The notes beneath the pieces are model-generated. The model worked only from the letters and a program-made list of their open reading frames with translations. It did no database searches and had not been told where the DNA came from. A program made the position numbers and the translations under genes. DNA of 64,000 nucleotides from Nymphaea colorata (lineage: Eukaryota > Streptophyta > Magnoliopsida > Nymphaeales > Nymphaeaceae), in contig NC_045146.1 in assembly GCF_008831285.2 (NCBI RefSeq), positions 20,887,149 through 20,951,148 on the forward strand, read 5' to 3'. How positions within the stretch are numbered: position 1 is the first letter of the stretch; every line of letters begins with the position of its first letter. Shown one piece after another: positions 25,197-42,140 of the stretch.

Positions 25197-28100
25197 CGAG
25201 AAGGAGAGAGAGAAACAAAACCGGAGCTTCCTCAGGTGCTCGCTTCTTGCTGATTCCTTCAACCTGACTTCAACCACATGTTTCACAACAGTGAAAATTG
25301 TTTCACATCAAACGAGTTCGCAAGCATTTGGCGTCGGAAATGAAAACGAAAGGATGGCGTTTCAATATTCAAATCGTCGACCCCCCTACTCCCATCATGC
25401 CAATGCGGGGGAGCCAGCCTTTCCTTTTCTGGCAGAGCTGCTCTGCTGCAACTCGTCGCTTTCGAGGGTGGAGGGAAGAGAGAGAGGGAGAAAGAGACTT
25501 GGGCACCCTTCATCAATGACTAAAGTACCCTCCTCAGGACACTGCCATCCATAAAACCGTGGAAACTTTTCTGCATTGGCCATTCAAGAATTATTGTCTG
25601 TAAATTGAACAGATTTCTGCTTCATCTGCCACCACGAGTCTCCTTGCAAGTCTCCAACTTCAGATTCCGTTACGGTTTAAAATTATACCAAATAAGTAAT
25701 GTTATTTATTTATTTTTGTTGGAAACGGAAAATTTCTTACGTTTACTGTACAGCCTTCTGCAAGCATCTTTGAACACACAATCCGTAACACAATTTCCGG
25801 GATGTCACGGGCAGTGCACCATCCTCGTTTGAATGGAATGGGTAATCTGGTCATTCAAAAAAGTCCTGTCCCCCAGAGATAAGCGCGCTTCCTCGTTGCT
25901 TCCCTCGCTGAGAGCTGTTCGGTGCTCCAAGATTTTGAACAAGCATTGCTCTTAATTGAATATTTTAAGTAAATGTAATACTACAAATAACGATTAATTG
26001 TTGTTTGCCTTTAAAATATGACCTTGGAAGAATCCAAAGTTTCAAACGGATCATGATCATCCATAGTATTTTTTCCCCCAATTTTTCAAGGAGAACCCTC
26101 AACTTTTGAAGAAACATGTTCAAACCAACAGTTCGGCTAGAGAAGAAAAAAAAATGTGAAATTGGGTCATCTTTTCCTTGTTTTAATAACAGTTCAAACC
26201 TTTTGCGCAAAAAAAAAACTGGGGCCAACTCCAAAAAAATTAACTCAAGTTTTTATAAAGGAAAAATTTAAGTAGATACAAATAAGGGTTTCTTTCAACT
26301 ATTTTGTTAAGGAATGTGTTATTTTCCAAACTATTTAATTAAAGGATTAGACTTAAATAGCTTTTCAATTTAAACAACAGCAAAAAATATTATACAAAAT
26401 ATATATTTTGCGTAGCTTGGAAGGAATTTTTTTTCTAAAACTCAGCTTTGCTAATAAAAAAAAAAAAACTATCAGAGATGTTATTTGTCGCAAGGAATTG
26501 TCGTGTAAAAGTGGCAAAAGCAAGCACTGGCGACCTTTTCTAACGTGCCTTCATGATGATGGGGCAGCAGTTTTTTTGCTTTTTCTAATTTGCCAATTTA
26601 CTTTTATGCACGTACTGAAACTGAGTTGGATGTTGGACAGAGTTTTATGAGTAGCTATAAAATATAGTGGAAACTGCATTTTTTGGGAAAACAGAACTTT
26701 TGGAAATATTAATTCCCCTGACCTTCTTGGGGAGTGTTTACATGACACCCACCAAAAACTTAGTTTTGTGAAAAAACAGTTTTTTTTTTTTGAAAACCTG
26801 GTTAGAAAACCAGTTTTGTAAAATTGACTTGGATGTTTGAATGACGAATAAAAAACTTGGTTCAAAAGCCAAAAAAACAGCTTTGCCTAAAACAACTCCT
26901 TTCATTGAAACGAACGCAAACGTCGGACGTCAAATACAGAGCACACATACTCCCTACCTCCAAATTCAGTGTAACTGTAGAGAAGGAACGGGAGAACTAA
27001 CTTGAAGAACGCCGGTTTGCCTCCAAAGGTAAACACCTTGTAGCCAAAAAACTTGGTGATCCTCCCATCACCTAAGCAAAAGTTACTTGTAATGATCAAA
27101 TGAAAGAAGGAAAGGTGGACGTTAAATCTTACTTAGCCTAAGTGCTTCGGCTAATTGAGTTCTGTCAAATTAGTTTTCCACCCAAAAGAGTTAAAGCTGC
27201 AACTTTTCGAAGCTAAAAGAAGCAATGCACTTGATAGAGAGCTTTTTCATTTGAATAGGAAAAGAAAAAAAAAAGAATATTTCTCTTGTTCTTGGAGTCT
27301 AGAGCTGCATCGATGCTAGGGGATGGGCTATCTTCATGCAAAATTTAAACTTAGAAGATTCTCTTGTTTTTCTTTTATCTCAATATGTCACCAAGAAGAT
27401 CCTCCAATTATAAATGAGCAAGGTTGGATTCGTCATTTTATGGGAAGCATCTGCGCTCTTTTTGTTCCTGTTTGTAGAGGATGATGGTAAATCGTTTTCA
27501 GAGGAAAAGAAGGCTGCACTCGCCAGGTTGGTGGCTTGCCCTCTACTTTAGAAGCATACAAGGACATTTATATATAAAAAAAAAAAAAACATATGTTTCC
27601 TATTCACGGGAGCTTTTTAATCTATTTGTATAATACGAAGAAAATTGGTAAAGGCCGTTGGACTGATGCAAAGAGACGCTGCCTCACACTGTATTGGTAG
27701 GAGTCCTTTATATGTTAAACAATTGGTTTTTTGAAACTTTATGTTTATCCATAACATTACAAGTTAAATTTGTTGATAGAAACTCTTTCTTTTCTTGCTA
27801 ACGAGCATAACATAAACATTAATAACCAAGAAAACCAATAAGTGGTTGATGTTATGAAACGGTTGTATTTTGACAAAAACTCATTGTTTCGGCTACCTAA
27901 CTGAGGAAGCTGCTCACGAGTCACGATCAGAATGACGGAAGAATGGAATAATTCTGGAATTGCAGATTTCAAGAACGAAATAGATTTGCCAAGCACATAC
28001 ATAAAGCAGGTACAATTATCAAAACAAATATAAGTCCGGGACGAATTCGAGAGGAAAGGCCCCAAAATTTTTCAGGGAAAGAAGAAGTTCATTTTCTTCC

Positions 28101-28361
28101 TCCCTCACGTTTGCTTTCTGCACACACTGTTACCAACTTTTCCTACTTGGAAAAGTCTCGATTGAAAGGACATAGTTTCCTCAGTAGAATACTCGGATTT
28201 ATCGGATCCTATCTGGATCAGAGTCGGGTCATATCCGACATCGGCACATGCTGACGCCCCTTTTTACTTGGATTCGTTTGTGCTCGATCCATTTTAAAGC
28301 CCTGTCCCTGGTCCGAAGGTCGAATCTCCATAGGGCCATTGTTTGCCCAGTGGGCGCTCCC
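25197..28361. other. Intergenic spacer between divergent galactosyltransferase and mTERF genes
   Basis: The first few hundred bases should hold the galactosyltransferase 5' UTR and promoter, and the last few hundred the mTERF promoter. The middle is AT-rich with poly-A/T runs and no recognisable coding sequence. A segment at 26725-26890 repeats AAACCTGG/AAACCAGTTTTG strings also found elsewhere in the window. Confidence 0.5.
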
Positions 28362-30003
28362 ATGGCTTCGTCTTCCTTATCTCTCCCGCGGGTTCTCCCC
28401 CCGCCTCCCGTCTCAAGGGCCACCTCTCTCTGCTTCTCCTTGCCTTTCAGACAGAGAGAAGTAGCCGATGCTCTCTCCTTAAACGAGGAGCCAAAATGCA
28501 TTTCTCCTTTCAGGATTTATCTCCGCACGAGGAGTGTGATGAAGGCTTTATCTTCTTCCTCCTCTTCGTTGGACCTCCTCCCGGTCAAACTTCTTTTATT
28601 CGTTCTGTTCTGCAATCAATGGCCTTTTTTGTTTTTTGGTTCCTGACCTCTCTCTCTCTCTCTCTCTCTTTCAGGATTCAGAATCAGGTGTTCTCCTTTT
28701 GTTACAGAGGCTTGGACTAGTGGAGAAAGAAGCAGAGCTTCTTATTTCGAAACACCCAAATCTCAGAACTTCGTGTCTGGATTCCATGAGGGCCAAAATT
28801 CAGTCCCTGCAGACGATCGGACTGACGGGCAACATACTGGCCCGTATTGTTGTGCGGCGGCCGGAGATTCTCACAGCGCCGGAGATCGACTCCCTAATCG
28901 ATTTTATCAGCGAAAACTTGGAATGCTTTAGAGGGACTAAGATTGAAAAACTCTTCCTCGCCGCGGACGCCCAGCTTGTCGAGAAGGTTGAGACGCTCCT
29001 CGATCGCAGGCTTCTGGGAGGTGAGCTTGCAGGAATTCTGAGCAAGGTCGATTTGAGGAAGCTCTTCTGCGAGAAGACGGTCGAAGAGATTGAAGCAACG
29101 ATTGCTTTCTTGAAACGCTATCACGTAGGCGACCACCTTCTCCTGATCAAGAAAAGGCCGGCATTGCTAACGTTCGATCTGAAGAACCAATTGGCCCCTA
29201 GGGTTGACTTTCTCCAGCGTCTTGCATCTGACGATGAGTCTCTAAGCGTACTCCTGAGCCGATTTCCGGCTGTTTTGTCATATACAGTGGAACACTTGGA
29301 GAGCCACTGTGCTTTTTGGAGGAATCTGGGGTTTAGAGACGAGCAAGTTTTCAGATTGATTGAGGTTTATCCCAGTATTTTCAGTGTGAGCAAAGAGCGG
29401 AAATTGGAACCAAGAGTTGGTTTTCTAAAATCTTGTGGCTTTAGCAGTAACGACATACACAAGTTTGTGATAAAGTCCCCATTATTCCTGGGCCTCTCTT
29501 GCAGGAGAAACCTTTCAAAGAAATTGGCATTCCTGATAAAAATTGGGTATAAGAACAAAACGAAGGAGTTAGCTCTAGCACTGGGGGCTTCCACTAGGAC
29601 TAGCTGTGAGAACATGCAAAAGGTGGTCGGTGTCTTTTTGAGATACGGTTTCTCTTTTGAAGACTTGTTCTTCATGAGCAGAATTCACCCCCAAATACTT
29701 CAATATAACCACAGTTCCTTGGAGAAGAAGATGGATTATTTGATTAATGACATGGGTCGAGAGATTGGGGAGCTGCTGAGCTTTCCTGCATTTTTGGGTT
29801 ACAAATTGGATGACAGGATAAAGCATAGGCATGAGGCAAGGAAGCAACTAAAAGCCAGAGGGTTGCTGAAGCGTGATCAGTATTCACTGAAGAAACTTCT
29901 GAGTGTCTCAAGCAAGAGGTTTCTAAAGCGTGCACGAGAGAAGGAAATGTTGGAGGGAGAAGCTGAGGATTTGGTTGGAGAAGGCAAGCTGGTTGAACGA
30001 TGA
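28362..30003 (+). CDS. mTERF family protein, probably plastid or mitochondrial
   Basis: mTERF proteins are organellar nucleic-acid-binding proteins made of repeated three-helix motifs; they act in organelle transcription, splicing and ribosome assembly. Two exons, 28362-28583 and 28675-30003, flank a 91-bp intron (CCG|GTCAAA ... TTTCAG|GAT) and join to 516 residues. Residues 1 to about 60 are Ser/Pro/Arg-rich (MASSSLSLPRVLPPPPVSR) and look like a transit peptide. The body carries about nine leucine/proline mTERF repeats, for example IKKRPALLTFDLKNQLAPRV, FRLIEVYPSIFSVSKERKL and FVIKSPLFLGLS. The late block FPAFLGYKLDDRIKHRHEA followed by KKLLSV is the standard C-terminal mTERF ending. I could not assign the Arabidopsis orthologue safely. 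An alternative start inside the intron was rejected because it loses the transit peptide. Confidence 0.92.
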
Positions 30004-33000
30004 CAACCTCTCGAAGCGTTTTGACTTTGTGCCTTCTACTATCTTTAATGATGAAAGATGTGACTCAAATGAAGAGATGGGAGATTGGGAGATTCACGTT
30101 CCTGCAACGTGGTAGATGCCTAGGAGTCCCATGGACGACATAACATGTTCTAAATCACTTTTGACTGTAAAGCTGCAGGGTACAGTTACTAAAGTAGTTG
30201 CTTTTGTATATGAAGAACGTATTGCTATCCCCAGCAATAATGCAGCCAAACCGTTCTGAAATTTATGGGAATCCTGGTTGGCGAACTAATACACATTCAG
30301 GTTATCAGATTCAATAAAGACGACTGAAATTGAACAATTTAAATCAAATGTATGGAGGACATATTAGCATAACATTGTGGTTGTGAAGTACTATGAGCCG
30401 AGGCCCCAAAAAAAGATAGACACTCTGTATACTTGCTACAGCGACCAATCAGTGAGCGATAATACGATATTTACAATTGTACCAGTGATATTCAGCCCCC
30501 AAAATATAGCACCAAAATTCATTCCAAGTCTGAAAGGCAACCATTCCTCCTTAGTCCTTACCATGACTTCTACATATTTTGGTCATCGTCATCTGCAGCT
30601 TGCTTAAAGATCTCGTCCTCTTGTTTTTACTTGCCAATGGCAAGCATGCTCGCTTCCACATGCATATGATGCCTTTCCATGGTGGCAGAGCTGCATGATT
30701 TGCGATGCCATGCCATACAAGACACGATCTGATCTAGACGCAGGGCTTCTGTCCCTTGACATTCTTACCAATGATAATGCGGTACCTCATTGCTGCTCAA
30801 AATGCCTGCATCAGTATCGACACCTGCATGACGCAAAAAGCATCTTGGCCTTCAGACTTCATATCTTCTTTCAACAAGAACATGAAGAAACAGCAAAATG
30901 CTCATTTTGGACGAAAGTTTACCTAACGACGATGTAAATTTGTGCAGATATAGATCACGTAAAAGATGAGTACATCTGAAGGACTGAAAAGTTTCAATCA
31001 AGCAAGTTGTAGAATAGATCTGATGCTCTGGAGTCTGGATAGTCCCTTTTCTGTTTTTATCCCCAAAATTGAAAATAAAGAGATGGCATTGAGATTTCTG
31101 GCAAACTGCGTGCTCATCCTTCTTGGCATGAAGATCATGATTTAGAGCAAGATGATTAGAAAACGAAAAATGGAAGGCAATGAAAGCTAGCAGCGACAAG
31201 AGTGAAGCAAAGAATAGGATTTTCTTTAACATATTCATATAAATAGAAAAGCAGTGAGCCCAAAGCAATGCTTCGGTAGCGGGCTAAGAAGCCCTTAAAG
31301 TTCAAAAGACGACTCTAGTTAATCCATAACGGAAGAAACTAACACTGGTGACATCAAGTATAGTTAAAGTTATAGGACAGAATCACAACAATAATATGTA
31401 TGAAAAAATTTAATACTCTTCTATTTTTTCGAACAGAAAAAACTTTAAAACGTACGTTTCAATTTTATACAGATAAACTCAGTTAATTGCTTAATGTTAG
31501 TTGTTTATCTCCTGTTTCGGGTGAAATATATATGATTCCATATCGGACGAATTACAATTTCTTATTGAGTTTGCATTAAATGCAGAGACCTGCATCCATC
31601 TCAGCGCCACGTTGAGATAACAGTGACATATAGGCCTTCCATTATACACAATAAATGCCCTCTTTTCAACTGAATCCCCCACCATTCAGACTTATTTTCA
31701 CTTTTTGCTGCTCCCCAAGTTTCCCTCAGCTGAAGAGTGGGCAGAAACAGGCCTTCATATTATTCAGGAGTACAGGATTCTGTCTTTTACAGTTACTTCT
31801 GCATGTATACTTCTTTTTACTTTGCATGCTTGGTGTTTGATACAGCTTGCATAAAGGACCATCATAAGCATGTTGATATGATAACAACACAGTCATAAAG
31901 ATGCATTGATTTAGAAAATGAATAGTTTTTCCTAATGATCGACATTACCAAACGGCATCAGATGACCGGGAAAATTTTTTTTTTCTTCCCTATTTCAAAG
32001 GGTTGCTAACTTGCTACTTTAGTAGGGTGCCACTCATATATCCGAATATTAGTTAAAATGTAATCCTCATATGGTTGAATTTGGAAGCATCTTGATCTAG
32101 AGCGGCCACGCTTCCAAAGCATCCAGTTGCAGCCGCAGAAGCAGCTTTTAATAGCTGAAAAATAGGCTTTGGAATCCATAGTACATCACATATGGCATCC
32201 TAAATAATCCTTCCATACACTAAGACCCTGGATCCACCATTCTGCCTTTCTATACATCAAGCATTTTCTTGGCGTTACTTTTACACAAGGCAAGGGCCAT
32301 GGCAGCCAGGGTTCACCCGCTGTTTGGCTCTTCCGTAACAGGCACCATTCCGACCGTAAAAAGGTTTCTCTTTGTAAAAGAAGAAAAGAAGAAAGCAGGC
32401 CTACGTCATGGAATACAACGAGAGCAATTTACCGTGGCGTCTTGATGACCGTAAAGTGTTTATTTTGGCCATAGTAAAAGCAAAGGCAATTTCTTTCTTT
32501 CTCTTTTTCTAATCATATTGCAGCAGGAAGCCCACAACTTGGAGAACAATTATGGGCGTACAGTCTGTACTACTGACCCAAGTGGGAGTTCACTGCACCA
32601 GCTGACTAAAGGCAGGAGGAGCAACCACTCTGGCCATTCTCACCTTGCACGCTAAGAATTTCTCGGGCACTCCACTTCTAGGACAAAGATGAAGATGAGC
32701 TTCCTCCCTCCTTTGTCATCTTTCCCCTTTTCTTTCACGCTTCTTATGCACACTTTGCTTTAGATTCTGCAAACCAGCATCTAATTCCGGGACAGTTCGT
32801 GGGCAGAAGTAGGGTTGCAAAAGGGGCTCGGATTTTTTATGACGGCTAGATATATATGTTAGCATTCAGATCCCCAGTCTAGTCTAATCTGATAGAAGAG
32901 AAAATGGCAAAAAATCTTCAAACGTGAGGTTTATCCAAAGGGGGAAATTGTTTGTCCAGCAAAAGATAAACGAAGTTTAGACAGATTAGCTAATATCTGA

Positions 33001-33874
33001 GATTAGTTGGGGCTCGCTCGTGCGCCTACTTTTTCCTTTGAGGCACAGATTAACTGTAGGAGAATAAAACCACATTACAGAGTGGAGAAGTCTGGAACCC
33101 ACCTGATTTCATTTATTACGATCAGAGCACCAAATCATGTCACCTGCACCGGAGAGCAGAAATATAAACTCTAGGCATATGCTTGGCACCCAAACAGGTC
33201 AAAGTAAAATGGTGGTCTTCGAATATTAAAAAATGGAGATCAGGGATGCCAATTCTTTATCAAGCAACAGTGCGTTTTTACACCCTGAAAATTTGTCTGA
33301 AACAATTTAAAAACGTTGAGCACTGAGAGAGGCGTAAGGTAGTTGGTCAGTTTGTAGAAACTCAATCATCAATTTGATTTGATTTTCATAGATGCTATTT
33401 CTTTAGACTGCAAACAATAGATGCAATGCTCTCTAATTATTTAGTGTTCTAATTTTCAACAAGACAAACTTTGAACAAAGAACAGGAAGAAGAAGGGAAC
33501 GGTTTCGACCTCACATCAAATTACTAAATTTAAAAACTTTTAGATTTGGAAGACCCTTTATGCCTAAATCCGGCCGACCAGCTTGCCTTTGGCGTTATGC
33601 AGACTGACTTCAGGAAGATCCAGGTGGCCGGAGCTTCAGTTGGCCTCATCAGATGACAACTTGTCAGTCATTTGGAGTTGTAAGTTCATTTTTCCTTTCG
33701 ACACGTGTCTCACCCAGATTTGGAATGACCAAGTTCACTCATTTAACCGTTCATCTGCTCTTTTAAATTTACGAGTTACCGAACTCCATCAGCTCCCACC
33801 ATGGATGGACGGCTGTGATTGCGCGACAGCGAAAGAAAGACACGAGCCGGGGTTATGTCCGTGAGATGGAAAGG
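30004..33874. other. Intergenic spacer, 3.9 kb
   Basis: Only short open frames without family resemblance are present. It holds the mTERF 3' UTR at the start and the distal promoter of beta-tubulin at the end. No transposon ends were recognised. Confidence 0.5.
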
Positions 33875-33883
33875 CTATTTATT
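33875..33883 (+). promoter_or_regulatory. Candidate TATA-like element of beta-tubulin
   Basis: CTATTTATT lies about 225 bases before the beta-tubulin ATG, followed by a C/T-rich leader (33940-34035) that looks like plant 5' UTR. The position fits a start site near 33905-33915. This is inferred from sequence only. Confidence 0.35.
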
Positions 33884-34106
33884 GAACGCCCATCGGGAAA
33901 GCCAGGTCTCAGAGACTCAGTGAGCACGCAGAAAGCCACAGCTCTCTCCTCCCCCACTCCCCAATCTACTCTGTTTCTAGGGCTAAGGTTTCGCCCCCCG
34001 CTTAACTCGTTATTGCTCTCGTTCCTACCGTTTTAAGGTTTTAGCTGGGGTTGTTTGAGTTCTTCGCCGTCGGGAACCCCGCGCTCGTAGTCCCTTTCCG
34101 GCGAGA

Positions 34107-37251
<3,145 letters not shown>

Positions 37252-38517
37252 GTATCATATTGCGGTGCTAATGTAAAGTTGGTCTTTAGGCGTATTCTAC
37301 CGGCAATCTCTGATTGGATTTTCCTGGGTCTTGTTTGCTGGAGCTTTCGACTGCAGAAGTCTTTTGGATTGTTGTTTCCATTTACGTCCGTCTTTGTGAA
37401 GTGGTCTTGTGTATTCTTCTTGAGCATTATTGATGGCTGTATGTAATTAGTGTTCAGGTACCTCTTGCCTTGTTTGCGCCCCTGACTTCTTTTGCTGCCG
37501 TGTTTTTTGTATGCAGTTGTTTTCATCTTTGTAAAGTACAAGCCCTACTATTGTGTGGTTGTATACCAGTTTGCAGTAGAATGTTGTAGTTGAGACCTAA
37601 AAGGATCTAAGCTTTTCATTTTCTCATTTTCCCTTTTGCCTCTTGTCCGAGTAAATGGTGGATTGTGGGGAATGAATGTGGCCTCTGCTGTCACATGGCC
37701 TGCATGTACGTCGACACACGATGTAATACATCAGCAGACCTAACTTGCGGAAGCAATACCAAAGAGTGCTTACCGCACCTCATATGGAATGAGTGGATCT
37801 ATTATGTATTCACCGTTTCTGGTATGTACCAGTAACTCCATATCCATGTTTTCAGAAAGAAATTTCCTATTAGGAGAAACAGCACGAAAAAGGGTATACT
37901 TCACATCTTATAATATAATTGGATCTCTATGCATTAAAGCTTTTGGTATATATCAGTAACTGCAGATCCATGTTTTCAAAAAAGTCTAGAACTACGGCAA
38001 ATGTCACAAATATCTACATTAAGCTCAAATTCGTGCCACTTAATTTGTTTTCAGAAACGGACATCGGGTTCAAAGAAAATTTGAGGTACGAAATTATCAT
38101 GATTGTTGAATTGACTCGGTGAGCTTTTTTACTCTTTTTTTGTTCTTCTATAATATTGTTCACTTTGTAACATATTTTATGTACACCAATATTACTAGTC
38201 CAGTGATTTCTAAAAAGAGAGAAGCAAACATATAAGTTGTTCAAATAAAGAACCCAGCTTGCAGATTATCTAATTTAGCCCGGTTCGTTGTAAGTCACGT
38301 CTCATAAAGATAGTCGTAAGGCTTCAACGAAGTTCAAGAAAGGTTGGTCCCACGTCCTTATATCTGAAACCATTGGATTTCGAATCGGGCGGCTCTAAAG
38401 AACTAATTTCTGAGAGGTCCCACCGCACTCTATCCGGTTCCTCCTCTTGTCCCTTCCTTTTCTCTCCCGCGGCATTTCGCCCACAGTCGGAGACGGTCTC
38501 CTCAAGTGCCTTCTGCC
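37252..38517. other. Intergenic spacer
   Basis: This holds the beta-tubulin 3' UTR (to about 37620) and then the promoter and 5' UTR of the plastid RNA-binding protein, which becomes C/T-rich from about 38410. No other gene is seen. Confidence 0.5.
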
Positions 38518-40310
38518 ATGGCAGCATCCTCTTGCTTCTCCTCTTTCTGCCCCTTCCAAACAACTAGAAGCCATTCCCTCTACCCCTCCCCGTCATCTCG
38601 TGGATTCCTTAGGTTGTCATCTTCCTCTTGCCCCTCTCTTCCGCCCACCATCTTCGCATCCTCAGCCCGGCAGTCCGCTTCTTCCGGCTCTCAGTACTCC
38701 CTTACTGTGTTTCCCGTCATTAATATTAAGAGGCTGTCCAAGATTCTAGCTGTCGTTGAGGAGAAACCGACGGTGGAAACATCGGTGCCTGAGGAATCGA
38801 CGCCAGAGGCCGTGGAGGAGGCATTACCAAGAGAATCTCGACCATTTAGACTCTATGTCTGCAATCTCCCTGAAAGTACTGACGTTGCTGAGCTATCGGA
38901 ATTGTTCAAGCCATATGGGTCGGTGCTATCGGTAGAGGTATGTGGTGCTTCGTTTTCCTTTTATAATGCTTAGTGTTAGAGGTATGCCAGCGAAGGAACT
39001 CTAAGAGAATACCCAAATTACTTTGTAGGTGAATTCTTTCTTGCCTCTTGAATCAAGGTATTTAGGCTGAATCTCATGAGTTCATATGTACTAGAAATGC
39101 ATCTAAGGCAATGCAGGAAAATGCTGTAGACTCTTGATCGACTTGTTTTATGGCCTTCTGTTGGAATTCTGTCTGTTGGCCAATTTTGTGATTAAATGCT
39201 TAATCAGTGCAAGAAATGTTGAAATGAGACGATCAAGCTTTTGGTTTCATTTTCTGGAACTTTTTTTTTGTGGCTTTCAGAATGGTTAGTTTACTGGAAG
39301 CAGGATATGCTTTTCTTTCTTTAGCTAAAAGGTTTCTGATAAAACAGGAAACTTGTTTTAGCTCAAATAGATCCAAACTAGTGGACAATCAGATTTTTTT
39401 TTTTTAATTTTTCCTGTTTATGCATTCATGATGTTGCTAATGTTGTTACCAACCTGATGTTTGTCGTTATATTTAAACAATTTGGATTATTTGATCTATT
39501 GACTTAGAGAAAATATGAAGTTTGATGGGGGAATGAAGCTCGACACTTCTTCATGCACTTCCAGTTTTCAGTATTTAGAAATTTTATATTTGATTTGCCC
39601 ACCAATGCAGGTTTCTCGAAATGCTGAGTCTGGGAAAAGTCGAGGATCTGGTTATGTTACAATGAGTTCAAGAGACGAGGCTAAAGATGCACTTTCTGCA
39701 TTGGATAGAACTGTGAGTCACAAAATTGTAAGCTTGAGATGAACGTTAGGTGTATTTTCTTGTTTTTATAATTAATTTCTTTCCATTATGCTGTCGTAGG
39801 ATCTTGGTGGTCGAGATTTATGTGTGAGATATGCTCCTCCTGCTTCTCCCAGAACAAAAGAACCTCCTAAACAGAACTTTATCCTTGAGAGTCCTCATAA
39901 GCTCTATGTTGGCAATCTTGCATGGTCGGTGAGACCTGAGCACTTGAAGGAGCACTTTAGTCAATATGGAACTGTAGTTAGTGCCAGAATACTGTACGAT
40001 CGCAAATTGGGGAAAAATCGTGTATATGGTTTTCTGTCTTTTTCATCTGCTGAAGTGCTTGAGGCTGCAAAAGCTTCAGATGGAGTGGTAATATATCTCA
40101 ATTCTATGCTTTCAAAATAATAGATATTCTGTGCCTCTTTGAAGCTAGTAAAGTTTGAGATTTCTTTCTGTTTGTCCATTCTGTTTTCTGAGTTCCATCT
40201 AGACTATATACCCGCTCATTTTAATTGCTTAAGATCTTTCCTGTAAAGTGCAGGAGTTCCATGGTCGTACAATGTTAGTTAGAGGAACCATTTCAAAGGG
40301 CGAGACATAG
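38518..40310 (+). CDS. Chloroplast ribonucleoprotein with two RRM domains (cpRNP)
   Basis: cpRNPs bind plastid transcripts and support their stability, editing and processing. Exons 38518-38937, 39611-39712, 39800-40087 and 40254-40310 join in phase 0 throughout to 288 residues. Residues 1 to about 60 are a Ser-rich transit peptide (MAASSCFSSFCPFQ). An acidic linker follows (about 79-105, EEKPTVETSVPEE), which is characteristic of cpRNPs. RRM1 is at about 111-188 with RNP2 LYVCNL and RNP1 RGSGYVTM. RRM2 is at about 208-282 with RNP2 LYVGNL and RNP1 RVYGFLSF. RRM1 is split across three exons. An in-frame ATG four codons upstream (38506) is possible, but the MAASS start fits transit peptides better. 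The closest recollection is the 33-kDa-type ribonucleoprotein group. Confidence 0.94.
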
Positions 40311-42140
40311 CAATTCACTAGCTATTCTGGAAGAACCTTTTTCTGAATGACGCATTCTAAAGAGAGAAGGTTGTAGGAATCTTGCTTCCCCTCTTGCATC
40401 CATCACAAAGAAGCCAGATCAGGTACTTAATTGTACACTATTATGCTTGAGTTACCAAGTATTGTGAAGTAGCCAATATTGAAATTTTGAAATTTGCTCG
40501 TATATATTGTGGCATTGAATGAAGAGAGCATACACAGATGTTGGATGACATTACTGAAACAAAGTTTAGTTCTACAGTCTTTGTGGGATTTTGTTTGCTT
40601 TTAATTCTCTCTAGTTCATGTGTACCGTAATGCAGTATAAAAAGGAAGATATTTCTTTCGGTCCTGATCGTTACTGAAATGAAGTTGAGCATTGGACACG
40701 GGTTTGCTTGCTGAGATTGCTAAGAAATGAGACATTATGCTTCTCATACAGGAAGGAAAACAAAATGTTTTCTTTCTCTATATGAATTTTCACACTTCTC
40801 TTCTCTTTACCCCTGGTTAATGTTATTCTTCAACTGAAAGAATGTGAAGGTGGATGTTTGAGCAAGTGGTAAACGTTTGCAATCAGAGCAAGTGATGAAT
40901 AATCAATGTTGGGGTGCCTTGATTTACGATTGGAGATTTTTAGCCTGCTGGAACAATGTCAGAGGAGGTAAATCGAAGGCTTCGCTTGGGTCCTGGATTT
41001 TAAGTGGAGGTAGGGTGGGGAAATAAAGGTTCAACTTCCCCCTACTGTCTTGCTGTTTGAGAGCACTGATTTCGGACGTGCAAGTGGAGGTGGCCTGCCT
41101 ATGTCTCCTTTTCAAATTTGCTGTTGGAAGGGTCTAGTTAACTTCATTTCTACTGCTTGTTCTCTTCTCCACTTCACCTTTTGCTGTAATAGGCTCCCTT
41201 AATCAGTCCCGTGTTTTTTCGTTGTCGATGGCTAGCATGAGCAAAGGGGAGAGTGGCTAAATTTCAGGCGTTTAATCCAAATATGTTTCTCATCATAAAC
41301 GAAAATGGGTTGATATGTGATATCGAACAATTCTACGACTGGTTCCCTGCTTGTCTCGTAGCATAATTTACTTTGAGGGGATGTTTGGAAGTTTGTTTGC
41401 TGGTTGATATTCTCAGAGTGTGCTGTTTTGGATGAAATTATTTCACCCTATGTAAGTTGCTTTCACTTGCAGGAAAAAAATTTCTAGGCAAATTTCTATA
41501 AGAAATTTGTAGGATTTTTCTTGATTTTCAGTCTGATTCGGACATGAGAGGTCTGACTATTTTTCATCAGAATTATTCACTCAGTACGACACCAAACATG
41601 TCCCAAAGTATTTCATGCTATCAAATGCCCTCCAAAGGTGCAGCTAACCTCAGGTTGATAAAGAGTCAGGTTGATAATCCACGCGATTTGGAGTCATCGA
41701 TCTCAGCGGATGTCCTAAATGCTAATGCAGTTAACAACTAATGACTTTTGGGTTTGGAGGAGTACCAAATTTATGTCCACATCCAAGTTCAACAGCGTAT
41801 TCTCCCTGTCAACTCTTGCTCTCGCTTAAGGTGTGAGTTCAGATTGAAACCGCTGATGCCAACGCATAATCTTGATGTTTCCAAGCGGACAAGGAAGATC
41901 AAGGTTTTTAGTAACTGGATGCTTGGAGCCGAGAGAAGCTTTTAATGAACGGAAAGATAATTTTAAGATTGGGTCTTGAATTTACTTTTTCATGTCTAAA
42001 TTTAGATTTCATTGAATAGTTTATATTTAACTTGCAACGCGGAGATCATTTCATTTTCTGGATGAGAATGAAGATGGACTCCAGCTCCTCAACTTCTAGT
42101 TTCCATCTATATAATGACTTCATTTTCAAACCTGGGCATC
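40311..42140. other. Intergenic spacer
   Basis: cpRNP 3' UTR is followed by AT-rich DNA with short frames only. No gene or transposon end was recognised. Confidence 0.5.

Noticed and set aside
28636-28674. Alternative mTERF start reading through the intron
   Set aside because: The pyrimidine tract and CAG acceptor at 28674 and the in-phase transit-peptide exon make the spliced model better.
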